Counted from the first letter of the stretch, positions 16,675 to 24,870 are shown. The stretch is 64,000 bases of DNA from Candidatus Zixiibacteriota bacterium (GCA_022614805.1 JAKEHY010000032.1:15814-79813), one strand, 5' to 3'. Notes: generated from the letters alone by a model not told the origin. Translations and numbers: made by a program.

Positions 16675-16788
16675 GGTCTTGACAGGGCTTTTATTGTCCC
16701 TACATTCATTAAAAAAGCCGTGGAGCGATGGGGCAAGCGTAAGAGAGAATTGCTGTCAATCCGATTGGATGAATCAAGGGGGTATGTC

Positions 16789-19572
16789 ATGAAGGATCTG
16801 ACCATGTGGCAACGGAATTGGAATCCAGCTATTACGAAGCAATCGGCTCGAATGTTTCTTTTAACGAGTCTTCTACTATTTACGGCCCCTTACAGTAATA
16901 CTCTGGCCCAACAAGTTAGCCCCGACCTGGTTATCACCACAAATCCAATCATTGTGACCCCCACAATTGCGTCTCCAGGGTCAGAGGTAATCTTGTCAAG
17001 CTGGAAGGTTCAAAACCGCGGCATGCGTGGGGTAGGCACCTTTAACAATGGCTATTATTTGTCGGTAGACCCGATTATTACTCGGCAGGATACAAAACTT
17101 GGTGGAAACACGAATAGCCAACTTGGGGGGATTCAGTTGTACGAGTGGCCCGCCACGACTCTTATTATTCCACCTAACCTCGCGCCAGGATATTACTATC
17201 TCGGCATTTTTGTGGATGAATCAAATGCGGTGCTGGAGTCAGACGAGAGTAATAATTTCCGAAGCGTAGGTCTTACCGTGGCGCTGGCAGAACTGAAGGT
17301 AACTTCTCAATTGATTGTGACGCCCGGAGGCGTATCGCGTGGCGGGACCATTAAACTGTCGCCCTTGACAGTGCAGAACGATGGACCTGTAAGTTCAGCG
17401 CCATTCCGGAATGGCGTATATCTGTCGACGGACCCTGTCATCACCACGAGTGACCTAAAGCTTGGTGAGAACACAAGTGGGCCGGTCGCCTCAGGCACCT
17501 CTATAACCATGCCTGCAGCGAGATATCGTATCCCAGGACCAGTCCCCTTACTTGAATCAAGGCAGCCAATTACCCCCGGAACTTACTATGTGGGAGTTCT
17601 TGTGGATGAAGGGAACAGCACTCCTGAATCAAATGAGGGCAATAACTTCATCAGCGTGCCCCTGGAAGTATTTGGAGGACCATCCGACCGTCATCCGGTC
17701 TGGCGTGTGCAAATCCGGTTGGAAACGGCTAATGTGAAAGGCGCCGGGACGGACGACGATGTGAATATCAGGCTCGGTTCGACACTTGACTCAACCTGGG
17801 TCGACTACGGTCGCGACGATTTCGAGAGAGCCGATGTCTTCGTATATGACTTAGGATTCAGCAACGGCGTGACCCAATTAGGCGACATTCAAATGCTTCG
17901 AGTAACCAAATTAGGTAGTGATGCGTGGTGTCTGAAAAAGATTGAGTTAATCGTGAACGGCAACCTGTCGGCTCCAATATTCAGCCGTACGTTCGAGGGG
18001 GAAGGTAAGTGGCTTAATGCGACTCCTACGTTCATACCTGGGAACCCTCCCAGACTTCAACAAAATTCGGTCAGTCTAACAATTCAATATTTGGACCTGC
18101 GCCAAGACTTGGCGTGGCAAAACCGAGATCCACTCACACTGCCTATTCTTCCACCCTTTATCGAAGGAAACATGAGCCAGTTGGAGATTGAGAGCCGAAT
18201 AGAGTCTGCGGTCGGAGATGCTTTGTTTCGGGCACCAAGCCAATCATTTGGACCTTGGAGTGGACGTGCTAAGTGGGGACGGTTGTATGGGAGGGCGGTC
18301 GAAGCATCAAAGCACTCCACTTTGAACAGAATTCAAGTTGACCTCGATTTGATGATCGATATAGCAAACTTTCCTGATGCGGAGCTCGACGTCGATTTCG
18401 ACATTGAGATGTATTGTGTATGTGGAAACTTCACGATGAAGACAACAAACCTCATGGTGAACGTTGACTCGCGCTGGTACCACGAGGCGCTAAATCTCGG
18501 AGTGATTGCTGAACTCACCTCGGGTCGAATTCTTCAAGGCGCCATATTAAATCAAATTCAAACACTATTCCAACTCATCGATCACTATATAGAAGAACAA
18601 GTACAAGCTGGGATTGAAAACTCACTATCAGGCATGAGTGGGTCGTTCAATATCAATTCGACGTACTGCCCTGTGATCAAAGTTGAGTCACCTGGCGAAA
18701 TCCATTTTTACTTTCCTCCGAAGGGGCCTGACTTGGTCGTGTCAACGCCTGTTCAGGTCACGCCCAGCGCCGTGGCGCCGGGCTCGAGCACGATAACGCT
18801 TGCACCGTGGACAGTGCTAAACCAAGGGAATGAGACGTCCAATCCATTTACTACTGGCGTCTATCTAAGAACATCAACCGGAGCTGGACCGCTCACTGCG
18901 AACGACATTCGGTTGGGCGGAGCATCCGGACCCGCGTTAGCAGCTTGCAATTCCTTTACACAATCGGAGCTATCACTTAGGTTACCCAAAGCGACGCCCG
19001 CTGGTAAATACAGAATCATTGTCTTCGTCGATGAAACTGATCAGACCAAAGAGTTGGAAGAGCGGAACAATCATAGAAGTGTGCAGTTAGAGGTTGGATA
19101 TGCGGATTTGGTGATCAGCTTTTGTGAAGAATCGGGCATTTTGGGTTCTGGTGTTACCTATGGGCACGTACCCGCAGGTGGAACACTAACATTGTCTGAG
19201 TCGGTTGTCGGAAATATTGGAGTCATTGCGTCGAATCCCTTCAGTATCGGTGTGTATCTTTCAACGGACCAGAAAATTACCCCGAGTGATGTTCGGTTAA
19301 GTGGCTCTGTGTATAGTCCGCTGCCTCCCACCAACAGGAGTACTGATTTTCTATCGACGACGAACCCGATAAGCGGCATTTGGACGCGACCGAACGCCTG
19401 CAATTTCAGAAGCGCTGATGCATTAGTTTTTCCGAGCCAGTCGATTACGATTCCGTCTACTACTGCTCCCGACGACTATTACGTTGGTATCTTGGTCGAC
19501 GAACTTGATGGCACAGCCGAAGGACCCGGTGAAACGAACAACTCTGTCGCTACCCTAATCCACGTACCTTAA
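16789..19572 (+). CDS. large secreted CARDB and PLAT/LH2 domain protein
   Basis: About 927 aa from ATG 16789, which is preceded by AAGGGGG. Signal peptide ends near TLAQQ. Four CARDB-like modules: about 40-165, 168-300, 648-770 and 771-927. Each opens with D/ELVxxxPxxxTPxxxxPG and ends with YYxGIxVDExNxxxExxExNN. Between them, about 303-402, is a PLAT/LH2-like domain (ANVKGAGTDDDVNIRLGST, DFERADVFVYDLG, WCLKKIELIVNG). Residues 410-640 are unrecognised. CARDB modules mediate adhesion and PLAT domains bind lipid or protein. By eye the DNA is more A+T-rich than its neighbours, which suggests transfer; it sits between a small gene and a broken copy of that gene. Confidence 0.82.
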   Translation: MKDLTMWQRNWNPAITKQSARMFLLTSLLLFTAPYSNTLAQQVSPDLVITTNPIIVTPTIASPGSEVILSSWKVQNRGMRGVGTFNNGYYLSVDPIITRQDTKLGGNTNSQLGGIQLYEWPATTLIIPPNLAPGYYYLGIFVDESNAVLESDESNNFRSVGLTVALAELKVTSQLIVTPGGVSRGGTIKLSPLTVQNDGPVSSAPFRNGVYLSTDPVITTSDLKLGENTSGPVASGTSITMPAARYRIPGPVPLLESRQPITPGTYYVGVLVDEGNSTPESNEGNNFISVPLEVFGGPSDRHPVWRVQIRLETANVKGAGTDDDVNIRLGSTLDSTWVDYGRDDFERADVFVYDLGFSNGVTQLGDIQMLRVTKLGSDAWCLKKIELIVNGNLSAPIFSRTFEGEGKWLNATPTFIPGNPPRLQQNSVSLTIQYLDLRQDLAWQNRDPLTLPILPPFIEGNMSQLEIESRIESAVGDALFRAPSQSFGPWSGRAKWGRLYGRAVEASKHSTLNRIQVDLDLMIDIANFPDAELDVDFDIEMYCVCGNFTMKTTNLMVNVDSRWYHEALNLGVIAELTSGRILQGAILNQIQTLFQLIDHYIEEQVQAGIENSLSGMSGSFNINSTYCPVIKVESPGEIHFYFPPKGPDLVVSTPVQVTPSAVAPGSSTITLAPWTVLNQGNETSNPFTTGVYLRTSTGAGPLTANDIRLGGASGPALAACNSFTQSELSLRLPKATPAGKYRIIVFVDETDQTKELEERNNHRSVQLEVGYADLVISFCEESGILGSGVTYGHVPAGGTLTLSESVVGNIGVIASNPFSIGVYLSTDQKITPSDVRLSGSVYSPLPPTNRSTDFLSTTNPISGIWTRPNACNFRSADALVFPSQSITIPSTTAPDDYYVGILVDELDGTAEGPGETNNSVATLIHVP

Positions 19573-19579
19573 AAGTGAA

Positions 19580-19660
19580 GAAGTGGACCGATCCCCATTT
19601 GTCGGGATCGTCCTCGCTCTCCTCATCGATATATCACCGGCAATGACGAAAAGGAGGTAG
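19580..19660 (+). pseudogene. remnant of a second copy of the 91-aa membrane protein gene
   Basis: The frame translates to a C-terminal fragment, PFVGIVLALLIDISPAMTKR then stop, which matches the end of the gene at 16399-16674 (PIAGIVLALIIDVSPAKAKR). DNA similarity continues a little into the flanks. The 5' part of this copy is missing, and the CARDB gene takes its place. Confidence 0.75.
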
Positions 19661-19786
19661 GGAGGGTGACAAATTCATTTAAGCAAAATTTCTTTCAGTG
19701 ACTTTAGTTTACAAAAAACACGGGGCAAAAGCAAATCGCAGGGGGTTTTTGGGCAAGGGATTAGCCAAAATAAGCTTCGATTGGGC

Positions 19787-19815
19787 TTGACAAAGGGGTA
19801 TTTTCGGCTTATATT
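19787..19815 (+). promoter_or_regulatory. sigma-70-type promoter for small gene
   Basis: TTGACA (19787-19792), 17-bp spacer, TATATT (19810-19815): nearly consensus. It lies about 64 bp upstream of the small leader frame at 19879. Confidence 0.65.
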
Positions 19816-19878
19816 AATGATTGCAAGTCAACGATTTAAGTCAACTGCTTTACCGCCGAGGATAGGAGGTTTGCCAAA

Positions 19879-19947
19879 ATGGACCACAAAGGGACCGGCC
19901 TCCGAGTGGGAGATTTGACGGCAGGCGGGGGGTGTTATTTTGTCTGA
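19879..19947 (+). CDS. possible 22-codon leader peptide
   Basis: AGGAGG precedes ATG 19879. The frame encodes MDHKGTGLRVGDLTAGGGCY plus two residues, and its stop overlaps the next small gene by 8 bp. The ribosome site is the best in this region. It may be a regulatory leader, or the true start of the next gene if the sequence holds a one-base error. Confidence 0.35.
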   Translation: MDHKGTGLRVGDLTAGGGCYFV

Positions 19948-20146
19948 AAATTCCAATTACAATCTCCCCAACCGCCGGGGGCGGCCATCGCGGCAGACCC
20001 AATCGCGCGGGGAAATCGACGATTTGTTGATGTCCTGGCGCAGCGGCGGCGAAGCGGGAGCGCGGGCCGCGCAAATCCTTTTGGAAAAATACAAAATCCG
20101 GGCGGTGATAGCCGCCGCCGTGCCGGGGGAAAAAGAAAAGCTTTAG
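19940..20146 (+). CDS. small basic protein, unknown
   Basis: 68 aa, TTG start with a GGGGGTG ribosome-like stretch before it, overlapping the leader frame. The product is basic at the front (PNRRGRPSRQTQSR) and then helical (EIDDLLMSWRSGGEAGARAAQILLEKYKIRAV). No family recognised. It has a near-consensus promoter upstream and ends before a terminator hairpin shared with the convergent gene, which supports a real transcription unit. Confidence 0.5.
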   Translation: MSENSNYNLPNRRGRPSRQTQSRGEIDDLLMSWRSGGEAGARAAQILLEKYKIRAVIAAAVPGEKEKL

Positions 20147-20172
20147 GTTTTCAGAATCTTTCGTATTGTGTG

Positions 20173-20208
20173 AAAAAAAAATGACCGGCAGCCCAATGGC
20201 TGCCGGTC
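20173..20208 (-). terminator. intrinsic terminator between convergent genes
   Basis: Perfect stem GACCGGCAGCC-CAAT-GGCTGCCGGTC (20183-20208). On the minus strand it is followed by a run of eight or nine T, so it ends the SBP56-like gene; on the plus strand the T-run is weaker. Confidence 0.8.
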
Positions 20209-20228
20209 GAAAGTTGCTTTTGTCCGGC

Positions 20229-21476
20229 TTACTTTATCGCCACTCCGTGCGGGCGGGCCGGGCCGCCCGGAAAGGCGGTGTTGAAATCCAGATTGAATTT
20301 CGGGTCCAACACCAAATCGCCGGCGGTGACTTTGGCCACGTGCACCTTGTGGTCCCCTTCGGCGTGGACTTTGCCGGCCTCGTCCTCGTTCAGAAAATAA
20401 TCGGTGATTACCAGCCGCTTTTCATCGTTGGTAAGGGCGACGTAATGCGGGCCGGAGTCTTTTCCCAGCTCCAAAACTTTCAGCACCTTGGGTTTTTCCG
20501 GGTCGGAGGTGTCGAACATCACCACTTTGCCGGCCATATTCATCGAGATAAACAGCCGCTTCCCGTTGGCGCTCATCCGCATCAGCTGCGGCCAGCCCCC
20601 TTTGGCGATGGTGGAAAAATCAAAGACCGATTTGGCGCTGCCGCTCTTGGTGTCCAGTAAATAGAGCTGGTCGCCCCCCATTCCGGCCGTGTAGCCGCGC
20701 ATTTTTTTATCCCCGGGAATCAGACGCACGTCGATGGTGCCGCCGGCGCCGGGGATATCGATAGTTTTTACCAGCTTGCGCGATTTGAATTCCCAGACGC
20801 GGACGCTGCCCCGCAGGCTCAAATCCCCCGGCACAGCATGCAAAGTGGTGGAGGGGCAGATGAAATCGCTGGTCACCATTAAATTGACCTCCGGCCGAAC
20901 GGCGATACCGTGGGGATTGAAGCCATCTTCCGGCGGGTTTTGGGGGTATTCCGCCACCAGCTTGAAATTTTTATCGAACTCTGCCACCCGTCCCGGATGG
21001 TGGCCTGCCGCGCCCCCCATCATCGTCACCAAGAACCCGCCATTGTCCAACGCGTAGAATTCGTCCGTAATGGCGGACTGGGGCGGGTCGGCGGCGGAAA
21101 TAAATTTGGGCTGGGCCGGGTCGGAAACGTCGAAGAAAAAGACCTCTTTCTGGCCTTTCAACACGCTAAGAAGCCCCCCGCAGGCGAGCGTCCTGCCGTC
21201 GTTCGAAAGCCCGACGTGGTGCGGTTCGTTGCCGGCGCTGCCCGGTTCGGGCAAGGGAACCGTGGAGATAACCTTGCCGTAGTCGGCCGAGTTTTCGTCA
21301 AAGTTCACTACCGATAAAAAATCGGGGGCTTTGCGGGCTTGGTCGCCGGCCCAAATGAACAGATGCTTTCCAGACGTTGGGGCGGTTTTGTCCGCGCCAA
21401 GAACCAGTGTACTGCCGGCAAACAGCACGAGCATCACCAAGAGCCAGCGCAATTTGCCACCTTCCAATCTCTTCAT
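20229..21476 (-). CDS. selenium-binding protein SBP56-like propeller protein, secreted
   Basis: 415 aa. ATG 21476 has AGGAGGAAATT upstream. Signal peptide MKRLEGGKLRWLLVMLVLFAGSTLVLGA. The body resembles SBP56/methanethiol oxidase: 'GNEPHHVGLSNDGRTLACGGLLS', 'GAAGHHPGRVAEFDKNF', 'NPHGIAVRPEVNLMVTSDF', 'GPHYVALTNDEKRLVITDYFLNE'. Conserved His residues in EPHHVG, HHPGR, NPHG and GPHYV fit the copper-binding sites proposed for methanethiol oxidase. Family members either oxidise methanethiol or are uncharacterised. Secretion points to the periplasm. A promoter lies at 21502-21530. Confidence 0.8.
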   Translation of the reverse strand: MKRLEGGKLRWLLVMLVLFAGSTLVLGADKTAPTSGKHLFIWAGDQARKAPDFLSVVNFDENSADYGKVISTVPLPEPGSAGNEPHHVGLSNDGRTLACGGLLSVLKGQKEVFFFDVSDPAQPKFISAADPPQSAITDEFYALDNGGFLVTMMGGAAGHHPGRVAEFDKNFKLVAEYPQNPPEDGFNPHGIAVRPEVNLMVTSDFICPSTTLHAVPGDLSLRGSVRVWEFKSRKLVKTIDIPGAGGTIDVRLIPGDKKMRGYTAGMGGDQLYLLDTKSGSAKSVFDFSTIAKGGWPQLMRMSANGKRLFISMNMAGKVVMFDTSDPEKPKVLKVLELGKDSGPHYVALTNDEKRLVITDYFLNEDEAGKVHAEGDHKVHVAKVTAGDLVLDPKFNLDFNTAFPGGPARPHGVAIK

Positions 21477-21501
21477 AATTTCCTCCTTTTGTTTGAGGGG
21501 G

Positions 21502-21530
21502 AGTATGGAAGGCGGACAAAACTTTGTCAA
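21502..21530 (-). promoter_or_regulatory. promoter of SBP56-like gene
   Basis: Minus strand: TTGACA (21530-21525), 17-bp spacer, CATACT (21507-21502); predicted start near 21495, about 20 bp before the ATG. Confidence 0.5.
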
Positions 21531-21675
21531 GCCCTCAAGAATTAAGACGCTTTTTCCAAAAACTTTCTCACAGGGCCGTTGCACGTGCCATCCGGTTCAA
21601 ACGCCCCCAGAACGGGCGTTATTTTTTGTGTATTTGATTATCCGACAAGTGGTTATCATTTTTTCAAAATAATAC

Positions 21676-21704
21676 TTGACCGGCAAGTAAGCGGGGGTTA
21701 ATTT
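21676..21704 (+). promoter_or_regulatory. promoter giving a near-leaderless transcript
   Basis: TTGACC (21676-21681), 17-bp spacer, TAATTT (21699-21704). The predicted start (about 21711) is only about 2 bases before ATG 21713, and no ribosome site is present. Confidence 0.5.
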
Positions 21705-21712
21705 CTCCTCAC

Positions 21713-22279
21713 ATGGTTAGCATACCTGAACTGTGGATTCCCATCCTGCTTTCTTCGGTTTTTGTTTTTTTGGTAAGCTGGGTTGTCCATATGATGCTGC
21801 TCTGGCATAAGAAGGACTTTCCCCAGATTCCGAACGAAGATGCGGTGAGGGATGCCTTACGGCCTTTGGCCATTCCGCCGGGGGAGTATATGGTGCCGCA
21901 CTGTTCTTCCCCCAAGGCAATGAAAGACCCCGCGATGATCGAAAAACTGACCAAAGGGCCGGTTGTGATGCTCAACGTCTATCCGAACGGGGTGTTCAAA
22001 ATGGGGCCCAGCTTGATTCAGTGGTTTATCTACTGCGTGGTTATCGGGATTTTTTCCGCCTATGTTGCCGGGAGGGCGCTGACGCCGGGGGCGGAGTATC
22101 TGGATGTCTTCCGCTTTGCCGGTTTTACGGCATTTTGCTGCTATTCAGTGGCCTTGTGGCAGGCCTCCATCTGGTTCAAACGCTCCTGGAGCAACACGGC
22201 CAAGATGACCTTGGACGGGCTGATTTACGGACTCGTCACCGCGGGGACTTTTGGCTGGCTGTGGCCCTCGGGAATGTAG
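21713..22279 (+). CDS. four-helix membrane protein, unknown
   Basis: 188 aa. Helices at about 6-30 (LWIPILLSSVFVFLVSWVVH), 105-125, 133-155 and 165-185. A soluble segment between helices 1 and 2 contains 'LWHKKDFPQIPNEDAVRDALRPLAIPPGEYMVPH' and 'LTKGPVVMLNVYPNGVFKMG'. I do not recognise a characterised family; it looks like a conserved bacterial membrane protein. No Shine-Dalgarno is present; the promoter placement suggests a leaderless mRNA. It stands alone between convergent units. Confidence 0.65.
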   Translation: MVSIPELWIPILLSSVFVFLVSWVVHMMLLWHKKDFPQIPNEDAVRDALRPLAIPPGEYMVPHCSSPKAMKDPAMIEKLTKGPVVMLNVYPNGVFKMGPSLIQWFIYCVVIGIFSAYVAGRALTPGAEYLDVFRFAGFTAFCCYSVALWQASIWFKRSWSNTAKMTLDGLIYGLVTAGTFGWLWPSGM

Positions 22280-22362
22280 TCATTTAGTCCTTGATTCATT
22301 AGAGCATCCAATCATTAATTCAACTTTCTCTTTGTCTCTTTCGAATCGGTCGCTCAAAAAAT

Positions 22363-22478
22363 GACCTAACCCCCGGCCCCTTCCCGATACGGGAAGGGGG
22401 GCTAAAAAGACAGGGATTAGGGATTGGTTAGAAACCAAAACACCCCCTATAGTCCCCCTTAAATACAGGGGGACAAAG
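22363..22478. repeat. composite intergenic palindromes
   Basis: CCGGCCCCTTCCCGATACGG..-type palindrome with 5' ACCTAACCCCC, a 'cagggattagggatt' tract (22410-22425), then hairpin GTCCCCC-TTAAATA-CAGGGGGAC (22452-22474), which is repeated exactly at 35470. The last hairpin follows the stop of the aldo/keto reductase and may act as its terminator. Confidence 0.65.
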
Positions 22479-22483
22479 TTTTT

Positions 22484-23434
22484 TTAAGCGCTGGCTTGGT
22501 TCAAAAGCTCTATTGAATCGGAATTCAGCTTCAACCGGGCCCCGGCGATTAGCTCGCCCAGCTGCGTCGTGCTCGTGGCGCTGGCGATGGGGGCGGTGAC
22601 GGTGGGACGCGTCAATAGCCAGGCCAAGGCGACGGCTGCGGGGGTCGCGCCATTCTCCTTGGCAACCTCTCCGACTGCCGCCAGAATCCGAAAACCCCGC
22701 TCGTTCAGGTATTTTTCCACCCGAAATCCGCGCAGGCTTTTGGAGAGGTCGGCTTCGGAGCGATACTTGCCGGAAAGAAAGCCGCTGGCGAGGGAGGAGT
22801 AGGTGATGACGCCCAAATTCTCCTTTTCGCACACCGGCGCCAGCTCGGCTTCGAATTCCGCGCGGGAATAGAGATTGTATAACGGCTGGAGGGATTCGTA
22901 GCGGGGAAGATTTTTTTCGCGACTAATCTTTAACGCTTCGGCCAGCCGGGGGGCGGTGTAATTGGAGGCGCCGATGGCGCGGACTTTGCCCTGCTTTTTC
23001 AGCTGGTCATACGCCGCAAGCCGTTCCTCGATGGGGTTGGTGGAGTCGTCCTTATGCGTCTGGTAGAGGTCGATGTAATCGGTTTGCAGGCGCGCGAGCG
23101 AATCTTCGGCGGACTGCAAAATGCGGGCCTTCGTCAGCCCCTTGTTGTCTTCCGGCGTATTCCACCATCCGACCTTGGTGGCAATCGTCACGCGGTTGCG
23201 CTTGCCGCTTTTTTTCAACCATTTGCCGATGATGGTTTCGGATTCGCCGCCCTTGTTGCCGGGATGCCAGTTGGAGTACCCTTCGGCCGTGTCGATGCAG
23301 TCAAATCCGGCGTCAACGAAAGCATCCAATAGCTTGAAAGAAGCCGGCTCGTCGATAGTCCAGCCGAAGACGTTGCCGCCGAACATCAAGGGCGCAATTT
23401 GCAGCCCGGAATTTCCCAGCTTGCGCTTTTCCAT
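22484..23434 (-). CDS. aldo/keto reductase
   Basis: 316 aa. Full (beta/alpha)8 aldo/keto reductase with the catalytic tetrad Asp48, Tyr53, Lys87 and His127 (DTAEGYSN, ATKVG, YQTHKDD). NADPH site towards the C-terminus (IASATSTTQLGELI). Its closest style is the YajO/YghZ-like subgroup acting on aldehydes or sugar-derived ketones. The physiological substrate cannot be read from sequence. It follows a small secreted-protein gene on the same strand and ends in a repeat hairpin. Confidence 0.92.
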   Translation of the reverse strand: MEKRKLGNSGLQIAPLMFGGNVFGWTIDEPASFKLLDAFVDAGFDCIDTAEGYSNWHPGNKGGESETIIGKWLKKSGKRNRVTIATKVGWWNTPEDNKGLTKARILQSAEDSLARLQTDYIDLYQTHKDDSTNPIEERLAAYDQLKKQGKVRAIGASNYTAPRLAEALKISREKNLPRYESLQPLYNLYSRAEFEAELAPVCEKENLGVITYSSLASGFLSGKYRSEADLSKSLRGFRVEKYLNERGFRILAAVGEVAKENGATPAAVALAWLLTRPTVTAPIASATSTTQLGELIAGARLKLNSDSIELLNQASA

Positions 23435-23498
23435 CGCAGGGGAAAGTAAAGCGACAAGGCGATGGGCGCAAGATTTTTAGTTTCCCGGTTTGGAGAAT

Positions 23499-23540
23499 AA
23501 AAAAGGCGGCCAGCGGATACAAAGTTCCGCCTGGCCGCCT
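23499..23540 (-). terminator. intrinsic terminator after small secreted protein gene
   Basis: Long stem AGGCGGCCAG(G)CGGA / TCCGCTGGCCGCCT with one bulge, followed on the minus strand by TTTTTT. It separates the 104-aa gene from the aldo/keto reductase. Confidence 0.75.
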
Positions 23541-23552
23541 GCCGGCGCGGTA

Positions 23553-23867
23553 TTAAAACGTGACAGCCGTGGCGATTTTGGTTCTGCGCTCCAGTCTGTA
23601 CACGATGGTCACCTTGTCCCCCTTCTCAAATTTCGCCAGCCCCACCGCCTTGCCGCGGCGTTTGAGGGTGGTATAGGTCTGGACTTTGAAGCGGACTTCG
23701 TCGTCGCCCCCCTTCAGGGCAATCGTGTTCAAGATGGGATTCACCCAAAGCACGACGCCGCTGAACTTCAAGGTCGCCACCTTTCTGGCTTTGGCCTCGG
23801 TCAGGCTCGCTCCTTTAAGAACGAAAACCGCCGCTGCCGCCAAGAGGAAAATCAGAATCTTTTTCAT
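23553..23867 (-). CDS. small secreted protein, unknown (DUF5666/OB-like)
   Basis: 104 aa with AAGGAGG before the ATG. Signal peptide MKKILIFLLAAAAVFVLKGA, then 'ATLKFSGVVLWVNPILNTIALKGGDDEVRFKVQTYTTLK' and 'FEKGDKVTIVYRLE'. This strand pattern (G-V-V...ItL...V.V...T.l...GD.V.V.Y) resembles small OB-fold periplasmic proteins of the DUF5666 kind. No active site visible. It has its own terminator. Confidence 0.6.
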   Translation of the reverse strand: MKKILIFLLAAAAVFVLKGASLTEAKARKVATLKFSGVVLWVNPILNTIALKGGDDEVRFKVQTYTTLKRRGKAVGLAKFEKGDKVTIVYRLERRTKIATAVTF

Positions 23868-23983
23868 TTTAACCTCCTTAGTCGAATGGGCTTATGCCAT
23901 CCATTCGCTTCCCTAAGGAAATCATCGGCTTTTTTGCGCCGAGCTTGAGGGGGGCGGGGCGGGCGCTCAAGCGCCGGGGGGAT

Positions 23984-24655
23984 ATGGACGATGAGAGAAG
24001 GGTGAAGATGGAGAAACGCCCCGGCGGTTCGCTTTTGGTGCGGAGCTCCGGCTCGGTGCGCCTCATTTTGATTTTCTTCGGCGTCACGGTCGCCGCAGGA
24101 GTTGTCCTGCAAGAACCCCGTAGTTTCACGAGAATACTTTTGGGGTTTGTGGCGGCTTTGCTTCCCTTAAGCATAGCGGCCATCCTCGACGGGGTCCGGT
24201 TCGAATTCGACGGGTTGAAACGCCGGCTTTTCTGGCGGCGGAAAAATTTCTTCCGCACCCGGTCGGGGGAGCTCGGTTTCGACGAAATCACGGACGTTTA
24301 TTTGGGCGCTTTGGGGGAGGCGGATTTCGAGCGAAGGAAATGGAAAGGCAAAGTTCAACAGGTTTACCGCGTGGTTCTGGCCACCGGCTCGGGGGAGCTG
24401 CCGCTTTCGAACGCCTGGTCGGCCGACGAGCGGGCCCAAACCAAAATTGCCGAGGCGGTTTGCGCCGTGCTCGGAAAAAGCGCCCCGGTGACCAAAAAAA
24501 ACAGCTTCGACGACCTCGTGGCCGCCGGGCAGAACATCGACGCCGTCAAGCTGGCGCGGGAGCGCTTGGGCTTGAGTCTGACCGAAGCCAAAAAGCTCAT
24601 CGACGACAGGATTCGTTCCAAAACTTTCCCCCCGGCCCCCAAAAAGCCCGTTTAA
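23984..24655 (+). CDS. membrane protein with C-terminal L7/L12-like domain
   Basis: About 223 aa (start uncertain: ATG 23984 or 24008, the latter with GAAGGGTG upstream; an ATG at 23894 has no ribosome site). Two membrane helices (VRLILIFFGVTVAAGVVL, ILLGFVAALLPLSIAAIL) are followed by a PH-like beta domain 'FEFDGLKRRLFWRRKNFFRT..GELGFDEITDVYLG'. The last 45 residues, IDAVKLARERLGLSLTEAKKLIDDR, match the C-terminal domain of ribosomal protein L7/L12 as found fused to other bacterial proteins. The role is unknown. Confidence 0.6.
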   Translation: MDDERRVKMEKRPGGSLLVRSSGSVRLILIFFGVTVAAGVVLQEPRSFTRILLGFVAALLPLSIAAILDGVRFEFDGLKRRLFWRRKNFFRTRSGELGFDEITDVYLGALGEADFERRKWKGKVQQVYRVVLATGSGELPLSNAWSADERAQTKIAEAVCAVLGKSAPVTKKNSFDDLVAAGQNIDAVKLARERLGLSLTEAKKLIDDRIRSKTFPPAPKKPV

Positions 24656-24729
24656 CCTCTCTCCCTCTCCATTTAGGCCGGATTCAAAGATATCTCCAAT
24701 CTCTTTTTATTTTCCCCTCCCGATTTCTG

Positions 24730-24758
24730 TTGACAAAATTTTCCAAGGGGACTTATCT
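24730..24758 (+). promoter_or_regulatory. promoter of pal-cpoB operon
   Basis: TTGACA (24730-24735), 17-bp spacer, TTATCT (24753-24758); about 105 bp of leader before pal. Confidence 0.6.
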
Positions 24759-24870
24759 TGGGGCGGGAGCCAAAATTTCAGAGCTCCAGCCGGTGTCGGC
24801 TCCAAAAAAATGCCGATACATAGGATACGGACCGGAAACGGAAGGGTATAAAAACATAATGGAGGGAAAA

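Noticed and set aside
19940-19947. prfB-like programmed +1 frameshift at GTC TGA
   Set aside because: The site lacks the CUU-U slippery codon and a stop-codon tetranucleotide match; reinitiation with its own GGGGGTG site explains the overlap.
23894-23983. earlier ATG start for the L7/L12-like membrane protein
   Set aside because: No Shine-Dalgarno and the extra 30 residues look non-specific; a later ATG is more likely, although the exact start is unsettled.
24340-24870. plus frame upstream of pal that could give a much longer Pal
   Set aside because: It overlaps the L7/L12-like gene in another frame and the pal promoter; the signal peptide and ribosome site place the start at 24871.
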